This document shows positions 14,101-27,802 of a stretch of 64,000 nucleotides of DNA, piece after piece (position 1 is the stretch's first letter; every line of letters starts with the position of its first letter). The position numbers and the translations under genes are program-made. Source of the DNA: Rotaria macrura (Eukaryota > Rotifera > Eurotatoria > Philodinida > Philodinidae); the NCBI GenBank assembly GCA_900239685.1, contig OENT01000334.1, forward strand, positions 62,001 to 126,000, read 5' to 3'. The notes beneath the pieces are model-generated. The model did not search any database, was not told the DNA's origin, and saw only the letters and a program-made list of their open reading frames with translations.

Positions 14101-17100
14101 CATATACCGACATTTTCTGATTTGAATTCGTTCTATTCAATATCATCAACAACATCATATAATCGTCAACAACAAATTAATGTCACATCAATCAGTCCCT
14201 GGATATCTGAAGAACATAAATATATTATACTGCCATTAAAAGACAAGAAATCTTCTATTAAAATCTATCAATCTAACGAAATGGTATCCATAACTGTAAT
14301 TGAGGTTTTACCAAAACAGATAAATGTTAAATTAAACGATGGTTCTCGTGGTCGTATCCATATAACAGAATTATTCAATGATCCATCAGTAGAAAAATGG
14401 CAATCACTAAATAATATCTATCATGTGAATCAAACATTAAATGCACGTATCATTGGTACGAGAAATATTGAAAAAGATTCTAAGCATCAACGGCCGGTCT
14501 ATGAATTATCACTTCGTGAGAATTCATCTTCAACGTTTGAAATAGGTGATCGAATTAAAGGATTTTTCGATCAAATCGATGAGAAAACAAAAGGTTATTG
14601 GTTTTATTTGTCATTGCATTTACGTGGTTATGTTCCTAAAGAATTCATATCAAAAGAATTAACTACAGGACAATGTTCATATTTAACAATAATGAATAAA
14701 ATTACTAATGATAAAGGTGAGCATTACACATTATCAATGTTTGATAGTAATCAATCAGAATCGAATATTGTTTATGCACAATTTAAAGAAATAAAGTCAA
14801 CCAATGAATTTCATTTTAATATAACAAAAGATAATGATATTTATCAAGGAATATTAATATCGACTGATGTTTCCGATACTTTTGAAGATTTTGTTTTATG
14901 GAAATCTTTAATGAATGTTAAATCGCCAGTCTTAATCAATGGACAATTGAATATAAAAAAGGAATTATGGAAATTTCGAAATAAAACTATACGAGCTCTT
15001 GTTAAAGAAGAAAACAAAGAGAAAAAAGAATTGATTTTATCTACAAGAAAATCGAGGTCAGTCTTTTGTCTTTTATTTTTCTTATCAAAAAAAGTTCTAT
15101 GTCTATTATTTAATTAAAGATTGGATAACAATCATATGGATGTAATCGATGAAGAAATCAAAAGTATTGAACAGATTTCAATCGAAGATATTCTTCATGG
15201 TTATATTGACGTATTAACAAATCGTCAAATAACAATATTATTGGGTGCTGGTAAAACGATTATTGGACATATTGAAAAAGTTCATAACAGAACATTAAAT
15301 GGACATCTACGAGAATATTTAGATGTAGGCATGGTTTTAGAAGCAGTTGTTTTAAAGTAAAAGATTTTATTTCAAATTGCAATTGATTAGAAGTGTAATC
15401 GATCTTTTCGTTTTAGAGTGGATAAAGAAAAAAATAAATGTCAAATGAAATTAACTGATCAATGTATTGAACAATTAGTTTCAAAACGTGCTAAACGAAA
15501 TCGTCTATCTAGAGCAAGTAGTTTGGTAAGAGTTTGTTCTAGAATTCATGTATTTACCATTATTGTCATGAGTATGATTGATGTATTCGATCTTTATTAA
15601 AGTAGAAAAAAAGAAATGGTTTTTAGGATTTGCCAACAAAATTTTTCACATTTTGACTTCGGTTTGGTAATGTTTCCAACCTTGTTTCTAGAATTTGAAT
15701 TTCGCTTAGAGATTTGGGATTCAGTTCCAATCTAGCATGACTTCAATTTTCTAGTTGTGCTACATTGAAATCAACTGTCAAACCCAAATATTTTTCAAAG
15801 AAATAATTTTAGAAAAAGGGAACGTCAAAAAACCGGAAATTGTTCACTAAGAAAACTACGGTTTGATATAACAAAAAACAAATCTTTTGAAAAAGTCATC
15901 ATGCTCTTTAACATCCAATGATATTTATAGTATAGGGTTGTCGCTTTTCTGCTTTTCGTAAGCACCATATTTTATTGATTCGAAATGTACAAGTCTTTTG
16001 AAAATTATCATGATCGCTATAATGAATTCCGTTATGAAAGGATGAATGACCGTTTGTAAGTGACGAAACTACTCGTGAGTCACAATCAAATACAATGAGC
16101 TTAGAGATATCAACATATGATGATTTTTTCAGTGAAATGTCGTTATCTCCTATGAATATTTTCTTTCTCGTTTCCAAATGGAATCTTTCATAGAAGTAGT
16201 TCACAATGAAAGTAGCTCGTTGTCGAAACTTCAGTTGTTCTCATGTCGCCTACTATTCTCCAATATGGAAGTGAAAATATGCCGTCAGTTACGCTCAATA
16301 TTCAATAGTATGCTTTTAACCGTAGACCTATTCGACGATAGAAGCAATCAAAACATCAGAAATGCTGACAATAGGCTATTTTCGTGGAAATGAATTTTTA
16401 TAATAAGTTATAAGTCGATATTCGAAACTTAATTTTCTTAGCATTCCCGAGGGAAAGAGAGACGCCTGAGCGGTAATATACTATTAAATTAAAGTCTCTT
16501 GAGGGTATTTCATAAGTCATTCGATTGAATATGATCCAATTCAAAAGTGATTTTAGGTCTATAACAAAATCACATTACTATCCAAAATACGGTTCCATTT
16601 GGAACGAGTTCGAATTAGTGAGTCATACATATCTGATGTAAACTTGTTTTTCTGTTGCCAAAACTCATCTTGAGAATGATATTCAACTGATCAATGTCTT
16701 CTAATTGTGAAAGAATCATATTATGTTTTATATAGAATGGTTCGATTGCCGGTGGTGATGATCACACTATAGATGATCAAAAACTCATTGTTAAACGATT
16801 TAAAACAGATGATGAATCGACGAAACCCGATACTCTTGGTGATGATATAAAATTTGATTGGACCGATGATTTATCAACACTGCGTCCATCCAACGATGAT
16901 AATGATGTTGAACCATTGGATGAATCAAATTCATCATTACGAAAAACAAAACTCAAACCATGTGTGCAATCATCAAACAACAGTAAAAATCAACGTACTC
17001 AACAAGAATATGAAGAACTTGTTAAACAAGCACCAAATGATTCTCAATTATGGACTGAATACATGCAATTTTACATTGATCAAGCTGAAATCGATCGTGC

Positions 17101-18711
17101 ACGTACTTTAGCTGAACGAGCATTGGCCAGTATTTTCTATCGGTAGAAATTCTTAGTATTATTTTTTTTGTTTTATTTTCAGTCACATTCATGTGATTTG
17201 TTTGATATTTAGTGAGGAACGCGACAAATTAAACATATGGATTGCTTATCTAGCACTTGAAAATCGTTATGGTACACCAGAAAAAGTCAATGCAATACTA
17301 ACGCGAGCTTTAGGTAATTGTGATGGTATCAAAGTTTATCAACGATTAGCATGTGATGTTTATGAAAAACATGAACAATATGAAGTAAGGAACATTTTCA
17401 GAGAACTTGAAATTCATGTAACTAATTATTGTTTCTTCTAGGATGCTAATGCAACATTTACTTTACTAATAAAAAAATTCAACAAAGATAAACAAGCATG
17501 GCTTGAATATATCATGTATTTATTTCGACGTCATCAAACCGAACAAGCAAAAGCAATACTTGATAGATCATTTGCCAGTTTAACATCAACAGATCGTATT
17601 GAATTTTGTTGATTTCTATTTTAGTTTATTGCTCTTTTTCTCTTCTCCATTTAGATGTTGATATGATCAATAAATTTGGTCAATTAGAATTTAAATATGG
17701 TGATAAAGAACGTGCCAAAACTGTTTATGAAAAATTAGTTGCTAGCTATCCGAAACGTACCGATCTATGGTCAATTTACATCGATATGTTAATTAAGTAT
17801 GATGCAGATCCATTAGTTGCTGCAAGGTATTTGATAAACATTTGTGTTAAATGATGCATACAGAATGAGTTTCATACTGTCATGCATATTTCTTCGCTGT
17901 ATTATATCAATAAGAGTATACTTCATTTGCTTTTCTACAGATTTCTATGTTACGATGAAATGTTTCGTTTATTTGAAACAAACAGATTTTTTTGGAAATT
18001 TGCTTCACGGAGATTTTAATAATCAGTTAGATGCCTTGTCTGTTCCTTAGTCAACAAGGTTGAAACTTGTACTTTCGTAATGAAACTTTGCTTCTATGTA
18101 CATCGTCCGTAACGTATCGTCTTTTTTTACTTCTCGATAGAGACATTCGACATTGAGTAGCACACGGAACACGCTTCATTTAATACCAGATGTAGCTCTA
18201 ACCAGAAGATTAAGCTAATTCAAAACTCTTATATTTCCTATCGATGCCGATAAATTACAAGAGCTTATGTTCATGTTCTCAACATGCGTTCAGACAAATG
18301 ATTTGAGATGTGCTGAACTGCTCAACTTCGATGAGTCAGTCCATGTAGAATTGATTCGTTTCAATGAAAGACGAACGTTTACAAAGTATTAGACGTAAAC
18401 TAAAGATATCGTTCGATAATGAAAAAAATCTGTTGATAATTATGTTAAACACTTCATTGTCTTTTTATTGACAGTTATTAATGGTATTTCATCTTTTGAT
18501 TTTATTTAGGTCAATTTTCGATCGGGTTCTTTCATTGAATATTCCACCGAAGAAAATGAAATGTTTGATTAAGAAATATCTTGAATTCGAAAAACAATAT
18601 GGTACAACAGAAGACATAAATCGAGCAAAAGAACGTATAACTCAATATGTTAACACTAATGATGATCATAAGACTAACTCAACGGATGAAAATGGCGAGT
18701 TAGATTTTTAA
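8136..18711 (+). CDS. PDCD11: RRP5 / PDCD11 rRNA biogenesis protein
   Basis: Nucleolar scaffold needed for processing pre-rRNA toward both 18S and 5.8S/25-28S rRNA. I join 22 exons into 1768 residues without a frame break (human about 1871): 8136-8375, 8433-8774, 8830-8935, 8993-9099, 9226-9297, 9370-9480, 9541-9842, 9905-9961, 10035-10095, 10156-10302, 10794-11129, 11958-12023, 12082-12369, 12434-12761, 13766-15056, 15120-15356, 15417-15525, 16736-17142, 17213-17384, 17442-17595, 17655-17826, 18510-18711. A lysine-rich nuclear N-terminus is followed by many S1 RNA-binding repeats (for example [20 protein letters not shown] and [15 protein letters not shown]). The C-terminus from exon 18 is a HAT-repeat array ([49 protein letters not shown]) typical of RRP5. 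Intron 14 holds repeat copy B. AATAAA lies at 18778-18783. Confidence 0.93.
13071..13641. repeat. Dispersed repeat, copy B, inside PDCD11 intron 14
   Basis: Second copy of the 570 bp repeat at 3626-4196, same orientation, with small substitutions and a few single-base indels. It explains about half of the 1.0 kb intron 14 (12762-13765), while neighbouring introns are 50-70 bp, so insertion of this element is the likely cause of that intron's expansion. Confidence 0.75.
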
Positions 18712-19745
18712 AATTGTTATAATAAGGCATGTTGGTATTTTTTTGTCTTATTATTTGTTTTTGTTATTTACAAAACGAATAAAAATATCGTTGAAATTGA
18801 ACAAGAAACTGTTTTTCATGTTTTATTCATTGGTTTTTGTTTCGAATAAATATTTCTTGCTTTGTTTTTGATTGCTATATTTACGCAAAGAAGAAAAAAA
18901 AAATAGAAAGACTGATATTCAAGTAGTAGTGCGCTCAACTATGTTCTTGATTTTCTCGGCTAAGATGCACAAAGAGAAAGAGGCAGAACAATGTTAGTTC
19001 ATGTCTCGTTATTACTTTGTCTCTCTTTCTCTTTTTTGATAGCGGTGCACTGTTATATGAGTTGACTAAAAGCCATTTTCCGCTTCTTTTTTCTCGTCGT
19101 CTTTCGCTCGGTCTTTTTCGCTGTCATTAGATAGACCACATTATGACAATTTTTTTTATTTTGTATCCATAGTATATATATATATATATATGTGTGTGCG
19201 TGTCGCATAGATGAGAGTATCGAACAACACAAATGTAATTTTTCATGTTATTATTTATTATTATTACTATTGTCGAAAGAGAGATAAAGAGGAAAAAAGT
19301 GATAATAGTGAGCACAAAAATGTGATCAAGCATAAGAAGGATTATTGTAAAATTATGAGTACGTCATCTGGATCATCTTATTAGTGCTTAACAAAGAGTC
19401 TTTCATTCTGATGAATATATGTGTTCGCTAGGGGTTTTTCTCTGACAGGTTTTGAGAATGATGCGCAATGTTTTGATTTACTTAATATTTCATTGAGTTA
19501 GCAAGTTAGCTAAACAACGTAGTATTAGACTGAAACGATGATTTGCTATGTTTTTCCTAGTTTCGATTAAGACAAACTAGTTTATAAGTAAATAATATTT
19601 GCTTGAATATTTTACTTTTTACTTTGATTTCAGATGCAATAAAATTATAGTGTATTTGATTGATTTTGGATTGACACTGTAATTTCTTTATTTTTTCTCT
19701 TCTTGTTTAACATATTTAAAATCAATTGAAGATTATTATTTCTTG
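18712..19745. other. PDCD11 3' flank and G-gamma 5' flank
   Basis: No supported ORF. A TA/TG microsatellite lies at about 19173-19200. Pyrimidine-rich tracts occur near 19020-19110. The region probably contains the promoter serving the first G-gamma exon. Confidence 0.4.
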
Positions 19746-21097
19746 ATGGATAATATTACACTACAGAAACAAGTCGAAAATCTTCGTCAACAACTAAAAG
19801 TCGATCGAGTTCCACTATCAAGGACGTTAATGGAGTGAGTAGTATTTCTTTACTTCTCTCCTTGCTTTGTTTTTCTTTTTTTTTTTCGTATTGGCATCCG
19901 TCTTTTGGTTTAGTCTGATCAAGACTATCCTAAACGCATATTATTTCATAGAAAAACGCGTTTATTAGGAGCACGTATGGCGTCATTACATATTATTCGT
20001 TCTTTGTTTCTTTCTTTTTTTCTCTTTTCTGTCTCTCACTAAAAGCAACCCGACGTAACGTCGCCTGGAAAGAAAAGATAGTGGAGATGAACTATTTATT
20101 ATACTATCGACCGATAGAACGAGAGAGAAGAACTAATAATAGAATCTTGACGAAAAGCAGTAGTAAGAAATATTGAGGGGCGAGAAAAGAAGCGTCATAC
20201 GTTCGTTCATAGTCTATCTGCGTTTGAGTGGCAATAGTAGTGCGCATCGTCGCTCTTTTTTTCTTTTCTCCCAGCAGGCGTTATTCGTTCTCTTGCAATA
20301 TGCGCGTAGATATAAGAGTAACAGTGCATGTTGCCCGATTCTTTTTCGCGCGCTTAAGTTACCCGATGTTTTGTTTGCTAGTTGGCGCTTCTATTTTCTT
20401 TTCTTTTCTTTTTTTCCCAGAACATATCTCCATACAAACAGTAGTTTTTATTGCCGCCGTTGTGTTGTTGTGTTCTTTGCTTTCTCTATACTTTTTTTTC
20501 TCTTCTCGTTCTTTCTTTCTTCTTCTTTGTGTTTTTCACTCGAGAGCGTGTGTTTGTCCATCATCATTTTATATTTTATTTATTGGGTGCACTATTTGTA
20601 ATCCAAGAATCGACTTATCAACGACTAGAATTAGTTAGTACTCTGTAGAAAAAGAAATTATGGATAAAAGCTCATTACAAAAACAAATCGAGTCATTACG
20701 TTATCAATTACGTGTCGAAAAAGTACCTCTATCGAAAACACTTCAAGAGTAAGTTTCTTTTCTATTACGTGTATGAATAGTTGTCAAAATTGCCAAAAAT
20801 ATCAATATTTCAAATATCTCTATTCAATTTTGTTTTGCCTTTTGGATTCAAAGATTTTTTTAAAGTGCATTTCCTAAATAGTATTTACTTATTGAAAGTC
20901 ATCACGAAGAACACGTATTCTAATGAGTTATCGTATTCAACATCTGTAATATATTATGATTATTATCATGTTGTGTTTTTGTTTTGCTTAGATTGAAACG
21001 GTATATTCAAGAGAACGAGCAAGCCGACCCACTTATTCATCCACCGGATAAAAAGAATAATCCATGGGCGGAAAAAAGCAAATGTACGGTCATTTGA
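19746..21097 (+). CDS. G protein gamma subunit, two alternative first exons
   Basis: Gamma subunit of heterotrimeric G proteins, which pairs with G-beta at the plasma membrane. Two homologous first exons, 1a (19746-19834) and 1b (20660-20748), are each exactly 89 nt, each start with ATG and end in the same phase at a GT donor (GTGAGT and GTAAGT). They share one exon 2 (20992-21097), giving two 64-residue isoforms. The exon-encoded segments are 19/30 identical (both have LQKQ, VPLS and TL). Exon 2 supplies [18 protein letters not shown], the N-P-W/F element and a C-terminal CTVI CAAX box for prenylation. No second copy of exon 2 lies between the two first exons, so they are best read as alternatives rather than as two genes. 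Each probably has its own promoter. Orthology to a specific vertebrate GNG is not assignable. Confidence 0.85.
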
Positions 21098-24000
21098 ATA
21101 TTTATTTACATATTTATAAATATATATAAACTAAAATACAAAACAAAAAAAAAAGAATTTAACTGTTAAAAGACTTGTTGCCTCATTTTTTTTTCGTCTC
21201 TGACTAAAATACCTCTGATTTGTACTGCTGTTTCGTTTGTCGACTATAATGACTGATCGAATGTCTTGTGTGACAGATGTCTTGTTTTCTGTTCTTTTTT
21301 TTTCTTCTTTATCTTTCTCTAGTCGGTCAGATCGTATGTATTTCTATAACGTGGGTGACAACGATATGAGGATGCCATTATTCCTTACAGTCGATCTGCA
21401 GTAGTCACCATTATTCTTTTGCTGTTGTCTAATTCAACATTTTCTTTTCCTTTTCTTTATTGAGAAAAATGTTCGTCTCGTTTTATTTCTCTTTGTTGAA
21501 TGTGCACATGTCGATGGTGTTAATTGTATTCTTCTCTTACTCGCTCATCATTGAGTGTCTTTATCGCTCTTTTCTGTTTTAAATTGGGATTGAGGATTTC
21601 TAGTGAGAATTCATTCTATTGTCTTCAAATAACCTTTTCTTTATTTAATTTTGAAAATAGTTTGAAAATTTCATGGAAACAAAACGAATGATGGCTACAG
21701 GCAACTGAGAATGAAACGAGTTGTGTAGATTTTTTTTTAAATTGAAATATCTTATATTAATCTATCTTCTTGTATATTTTATGAAGAAAGAAGCATGTAA
21801 TTATGATGATTGATGATTTGAAGACTATGCAGAGAAATTTTCTATGTAAAATAATTACAGCTTATGTTTTCAGAAGGAAGTATTACTTACTTTAGAAAAT
21901 TCTCTTTCTAAATAATTGATGTCTCACTGAAATGGTTCTAATAGACGAGAGAAATATATATATATATAGGTGCAGAAATGATCTCGTCTTTTTGCGATTC
22001 AAAGACTAGATGTCTATTGATTACCATACAAGGATTAAAGGCTCGCTGAAAAGGAATGTACGAATGAATCATGGCTAGAGAAGACCATTCAATTCATTGA
22101 GACTTGAAGAAATTTACTATTGATCAAATTTACAGGAAATGAACTAAAATATAATGCTCTGATAGCTTTGAACAATCTATGAAAATGAAAATAAAACAAG
22201 ACAACTTATTTTCTACATATATCTGTCATGAACTATCATTTGGTAGAAAACGAAGCGGTATCTATTTTATTCCATTAATACTAGACGTTCCCTTCGAATG
22301 AATCCTACATTTGAATTCGTACATATTAATAAACTATTTAACTACATGATTCTATACTTGTCATCGATGATTTGAATCAATTCAGTAAATTTTTATTCGT
22401 GGAATATTTTCTTCTATTTGTTGAGAATTAATGCCTTTTCTTGACTGATATTTTTTTTTATTGCCAAGTCATTTTATTCAATAGTTGGCAATATTCCAAT
22501 TGTTCATCGAAACAACCAGCGACGATCATGACACGAATGTCTGAGAATGTATTCATGAATATACCCTTATTAACATGCTATCTAATCTGCAAGTTGTAGA
22601 AAACATCAATGAAAGATGAATAGATGTCGATTGACATTATCCTTTTCCTATTTTATTTTTCTTCTATATTTACGCAACAAGAAAAACGTATAGCATGATC
22701 ATCATACGCCATCTCGTACTCTTGGCTTCTCTAGTCTAAATCGGTTCTTTCTCCGTAATATAGAAGCCGCTTATAGCATGAAATTGTCAATTACAATACA
22801 AAAAGTAATGAGAACTAGATTTTCTTTCCAATTTCCTATCACGTAATGATTAAATATGGCAAATCTATATATAGAATATGAACCTTGTGGAACACCTTTA
22901 TGTTCAGTTCATGATAAGTAAAATGAGCTTGTTACCGATTTTATCGACATAAGATCATTTGATCCAAAAATGATTTTGAACACTCGACGATGTTGCTCAT
23001 CATGAAAAAATATTCTTCTCTAAAACAATACACGACATAACATTAATTTTTAAAATGTTTTCATTTTTATTTCTTGTGTGACGGAAATCCCACGGATGGT
23101 TTTTTTCTCAATCGCCTACATACAAACGATACAGGACGGTGAATGTTTTGTTAATTCTCTTGATTTTCAAATATTTGTAAATTATATTTTATTTCATCCT
23201 ATTACCCTCCATGTGTTTCGTGTTCTCTAAAATCGTATCATAGTTACTGTAAACAATCTATTTTATTCATCAATATCGAAACCAAATTATATCGCAATAC
23301 TAAACTGAGGCTATGAGTTTTTTTTCTGCAAACACGACGAACAGAATGATTTGAGGGAGTGACTGTTTATTGAGATGAATAACAAAAGAAACAAAAAGTA
23401 ATACGAGCTAGTGAATTGAAAAGCAAGTTGAAGGGAATAAAAACGAGAGAAAGATTATTAGTTTTTAGACAGTGCTTGAAACGAAAAGTATTAACCTAGG
23501 GAATAGTTCATACTTATATGATTTATCTTTTGGTGATGCGGAAAGAAAAAGCATGGAAAAATGTATTTGCTCTTTGTCAAAATCTGATAGTATGATACTC
23601 GACATGTTTGTTGTAAAGCAATATTAAAAAAGGATTTTCTTTTTTCGTAGCTTAAAGATGAACAACGAGATAATCAGATTAGAAGTATCTTTCACTGACA
23701 TATTTGACGATTTTTCGACATAATTGATAACAGCAAGAAGAACAAATCGATTTATTCTACATATTTGCAGATTGCAATTATAATGAACAACAACCTAAAA
23801 AAAAAACATTCTCGATTAAACGTTTTTGTACAATACATGAAATCTGAAATCATCTATGAGATTATATTGTAAAATTCTATCAGTAAAATGGAATGTCTCT
23901 TTTCATATGGTTGAGAAAGTAAAAGCCTTTTCTGTCTTTGTTAATAAAATACAACATTTGGAAGTAAATACAATCATAGTATGGATTAGAAAGAGAGAAA

Positions 24001-25489
24001 AAACGTTCAACATTGAATAAAAGAAGTATTTTTGTGTTTGTCTGCGTTCGTGGTAAAGTAATAAATATTTATCAAAGGAATTTTCTCTATTAAATGACCA
24101 ATACGCCTTTTGTTTTCAGAACTGATTGTTGAATATGAATTATACATAAATAGAAACTCATTCAAGTAGAATTCATGCATTTAATCTGTTTTCTTGGCAT
24201 GGATCGAGGCAAATTCTAACATATGTTTTATTCCATTCGCGTGCATACGTTCCTCAGAAGACATGTTCGTGGTGCACACAGTAAATTGTGGTGTGTCAAC
24301 ACTGTAGGCGGTTGTTAATATCAGGTTTAATTATTCTGCTTATCAATCTTAACAGAAACCATCTTGAATAAATATTATGCAATTTTTGTTTCTCAGACAC
24401 ATGTAATTGTGCCATGACTTCGCTTATGAGACAGTGTATTCATAGACTTATACAACAACGATTTGGATTGATTATATAAAGGCATTAAGACAAGCAAGAT
24501 TATTAACAACACGTTTAAGTCATTCAAGATTAATGTAATGAGGAATCAAAACATTGCAGAAGGTCTCCAATATCGAATTCAGTGTACTCTAAATTAATTA
24601 CAACCCACATCTGAGGCATCATCTTCTACAAATATGAAAGATATAGAATCCGCAGTGAGTGAAATAATGAGTTACGTGTTTTGTAAGGTGAATGTGTCTC
24701 GAAGAGAATGATCTTTTCTACTGACCGTAAGAGTTGAAAAAAAAAATAACAACAAATTTTATTGTATTTGGGATAGATAATTTTTGTAAAAGTTTCGATG
24801 TGAAATTATCTGGCTTGGCGTCCTTGATACACATGTATGGTTTAGCAGAGAAAAGCTAACGTAACTTTAATTTATTGACACATAAATACCTATCAATGAG
24901 CACGTACCATAGTACAACATCACGAATCGAATGACTCAAATCAAAAAAGTAGTTTTTCAGAAAATAGAACATTAACAAAAAGTAATCGTCGCTATGAAGG
25001 ATGAATGATTTACATGCAGAAAAACTTCTTGATGAATATCGAGAAGTTATCAACGGCGTTTCAATATTTTGTTCTCATGGTTTGTCATTTTTTTTCAAGT
25101 TACTAAATACTGTAACTTAATAGTGATGCATGGAGTCATTACATCATGGTTATGTATTAATGAAGTAATTTCATTATTTCTTAAAATCGAATTGCAATGT
25201 TTCATCATCACTTCTGAATCGAAAAGATGCAATTATTTGGAATGCAGATGAAGACAGATGCAAGATTTAAACCGATACCCAATGCATCTTTAGCTATTTC
25301 TAATGCTAGAATAGATTCGCAAAGAATAACGTGTAGATATGTAGATAAACATATTTCATTAGTATTGCAGAATAGATCAAACTTAAGCATCGACAACAAC
25401 AAAAACATATGTCAAATATTGCCAAATACTATGACGCAGTCTTTTCTTCAAGTTTGATTTTTCATTTGCACGTCGCATCACTTTGGATA
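21098..25489. other. 4.4 kb gene-free stretch
   Basis: I found no ORF with recognisable domains, no conserved splice chain and no obvious repeat. Short ORFs near 24856-25457 overlap each other on both strands and look like chance. It could hold unrecognised noncoding RNA or enhancers, but nothing in the sequence shows this directly. Confidence 0.45.
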
Positions 25490-26211
25490 CTAGGCAACAT
25501 TTTGCATGGCCTTTTTTTTTAAATCGATAAAATATTTGCAAACGATCGAGTTTGCTTCTTCGGGAACGTTGATGAAACCGTTAGGCTCAAAGAATTTGAA
25601 CTCTCCAAGTGATTCTTTACTTCGCCGTTTAACCATTCTTGATAGTTGATCGATCATGGCATTCGTAAAGACTCTGCCATTATTAGCTCGAATCATCGAA
25701 GAAACTAATTTCATGATTGAGCAAACATATTTTTCGTGTATGACACTTTCCGACATATTATTTATAGCCAAATAGCGATGACCACAGGCTTCAATGAATT
25801 CTTTCAGAAATTTACAGGTCTGCATATTTTGTTCAATTGTTTGATTTCTCCTTGTCAATGCATCAAGGTGACTGAAGATAATGACACAGTACGATAGAGC
25901 ATGAGTGCCGAATCTTTCTCTAATCCAATCAATAGAGTCTCGTTCTTCTCGACTGAAACGAACATCAGCACGAATAACGATCAGAAAGGCGTGAGGACCT
26001 GGCAATGCTGCTTCCAAACAGCATGTAATTTCTCTCTGAACTTCTGATTGTGGACGATCACTATCGAATAAACCGGGAGTATCGACGACGATCAATTGAG
26101 TTCCTTGAAAAAATCGACGTCCAACTTGACATCGTTCAGTGACCGAAGAGAAAGAATTGTCGCATTCGAAATATGTTTCACCAAGTAGTGTATTACCAAG
26201 AGAACTTTTGC
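25490..26211 (-). pseudogene. AIG1/GIMAP-type GTPase, 5'-truncated
   Basis: AIG1/GIMAP proteins are septin-like GTPases that bind membranes. The visible exon reads on the minus strand from a TAG acceptor at 26212-26214 down to a stop at 25490. It begins within the P-loop (GKSSLGNTLL), then has the switch region, G3 motif DTPGLFDS, the AIG1 conserved box around LPGPHAFLIVI, and G4-like FSHLDAL, for about 240 residues. The acceptor is phase 1, so an upstream exon must encode the start of the P-loop (GxxG). I searched the minus strand from 26215 to the hAT element at 26359 and through the element and found no such exon. The gene is therefore probably cut off at its 5' end, although a distant first exon cannot be excluded. 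The rest is intact, with no internal stop. Confidence 0.7.
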
Positions 26212-26358
26212 CTAGATTTGAATATAATAAAAGGCATGCAAAGTCGAAAACTCAATTTGAATCTTTAAGAAAACCAGTACTGTAAATCTATGCTAGAGTT
26301 TGCATATGTGATCTATTATCTGAAATATTGTTTTCCTGTATGACAAACATGTGTTGAT

Positions 26359-27802
26359 CAGTGATGGGATCGGTTCGTGTTTTTTATGAACCGAACAGAA
26401 TCGATTAAAAGATAAAAAAACGTTTGTCGATTACTGCTCTTTTTTTTAAAGATATTCATTTATAAAAATTTATTGACGACGTGATTATAATACTTTCGAT
26501 AGTTCTAAGAGTGACTTAGAAAGCTGAGTTGCAGACAATTTTTAAAGCATAAGTATTTCCTCTTTTATGTTAGAAATATTTTTCAACCGGAAAAGACTAC
26601 AGTGTACTTTTAGCGGATAGCGAATTTCTTTCGAAATGAAGAAAGAACCATTAGATTTTTTTTCATCGGTCAGTGCAAGGAGTAGAATTTGTTTCAGCTA
26701 CCAACTCATTGTTCATTGAAGGACGTTGTTCGAAAATGTCATGTAACCTAAGTTTTAGAAATAATCTAAATATGTTACACTTTCCAGCTTTTGTTCTTTA
26801 CTTTTTTAGTATATCGTTTTGGATTGACGAAGCACTTGAAAATAGTAACCTAATGATGATGGGAAATACATCTATTAGAAAGGAAACAGTTGTCATTCAA
26901 AATATAACGATTTTGTCGAAATTCTAAATTTTATTTCGTTTTTTTACAGCTTGAGAGGTAGTAACCACTATGATTGTCTAAATTTGAAAGGTCTGAAAAT
27001 CTCAATAAAGTTATTCTTTTTGAAATATTAGTTAGATACTTTTTCCTAACTTTCTTTCTGTATGTTGAAGATTATTTTAAAATTTAAAACAGAGAAATAT
27101 TTATTTGGGAATTAAAAAGTAATACAAATTGATAATCAATTAATATTATAATATATAAGTGCTTCCTGCTAAAATGTTGTCTGTAAAAGTGTATACTGAG
27201 CGATGCACAGAACTATTACTCATGAGTCATGACTGAAGGCTTTTGAAGCAGTTGATTAAATCATAAAAATGTGCTATACTGTCTTCGCAGTAAACTAACT
27301 TATCAATCATTTTATTTATGTTATTCAAAAATATTGTGAAGCTTTCGATCTTGTTCTAACAGTCATTATCAGCACTAATTTTGCATGAAAGAGAATTACA
27401 CATAATACATACAACGATGTCTATTCTTCTTTGTATTTTTCGTTCTGTTATGAACATCGCACCGAGGAAACGAATTTCTCCCCTTCGTGGTGCAATGTGC
27501 AGAAGAGAAAGAAAGATAAAAATTCTTCTATATATTATGTAATTTTCTTTAGTCTAAATTAAGTGTTGAATACGATGACCTTTCCAATGCGGTCGGCAGC
27601 CTCACAATATTGTTGAATAAATTAAATAAAATTAATGATGAATTAGCTAAACTTGCGATTAGTATATTCATTTATATATAATCAGATAAAATAGATATAC
27701 TTTGCTCATTCACTTCTAGTCGACAGGTTAACAAATGTATGAGAATATATTTCCAAAAGAAATCGGTTCTGAATACGTGGAACCGAACCGGTTCCATCAC
27801 TG
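26359..27802. mobile_element. hAT-like element, nonautonomous
   Basis: The left end reads CAGTGATGGGATCGGTTCG; the right end, reverse-complemented, reads CAGTGATGGAACCGGTTCG. These are matching terminal inverted repeats starting CAG, in hAT style. Flanking octamers are GTGTTGAT (left) and GTACCAAT (right). Both fit the hAT target consensus nTnnnnAn but differ from each other. No transposase-like ORF is present in the 1.44 kb interior, which is AT-rich and otherwise featureless. It separates a 5'-truncated GIMAP gene from a 5'-truncated TPR gene. Confidence 0.65.

Noticed and set aside
20173-20648. Overlapping plus-strand ORFs up to 142 codons between the two G-gamma first exons
   Set aside because: They are products of a pyrimidine-rich tract (Phe/Leu/Ser runs), overlap each other in several frames and have no domain; the region is better read as intron and promoter.
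25208-25457. Overlapping ORFs on both strands beside the GIMAP gene
   Set aside because: No domain or splice signals joining them to neighbours.
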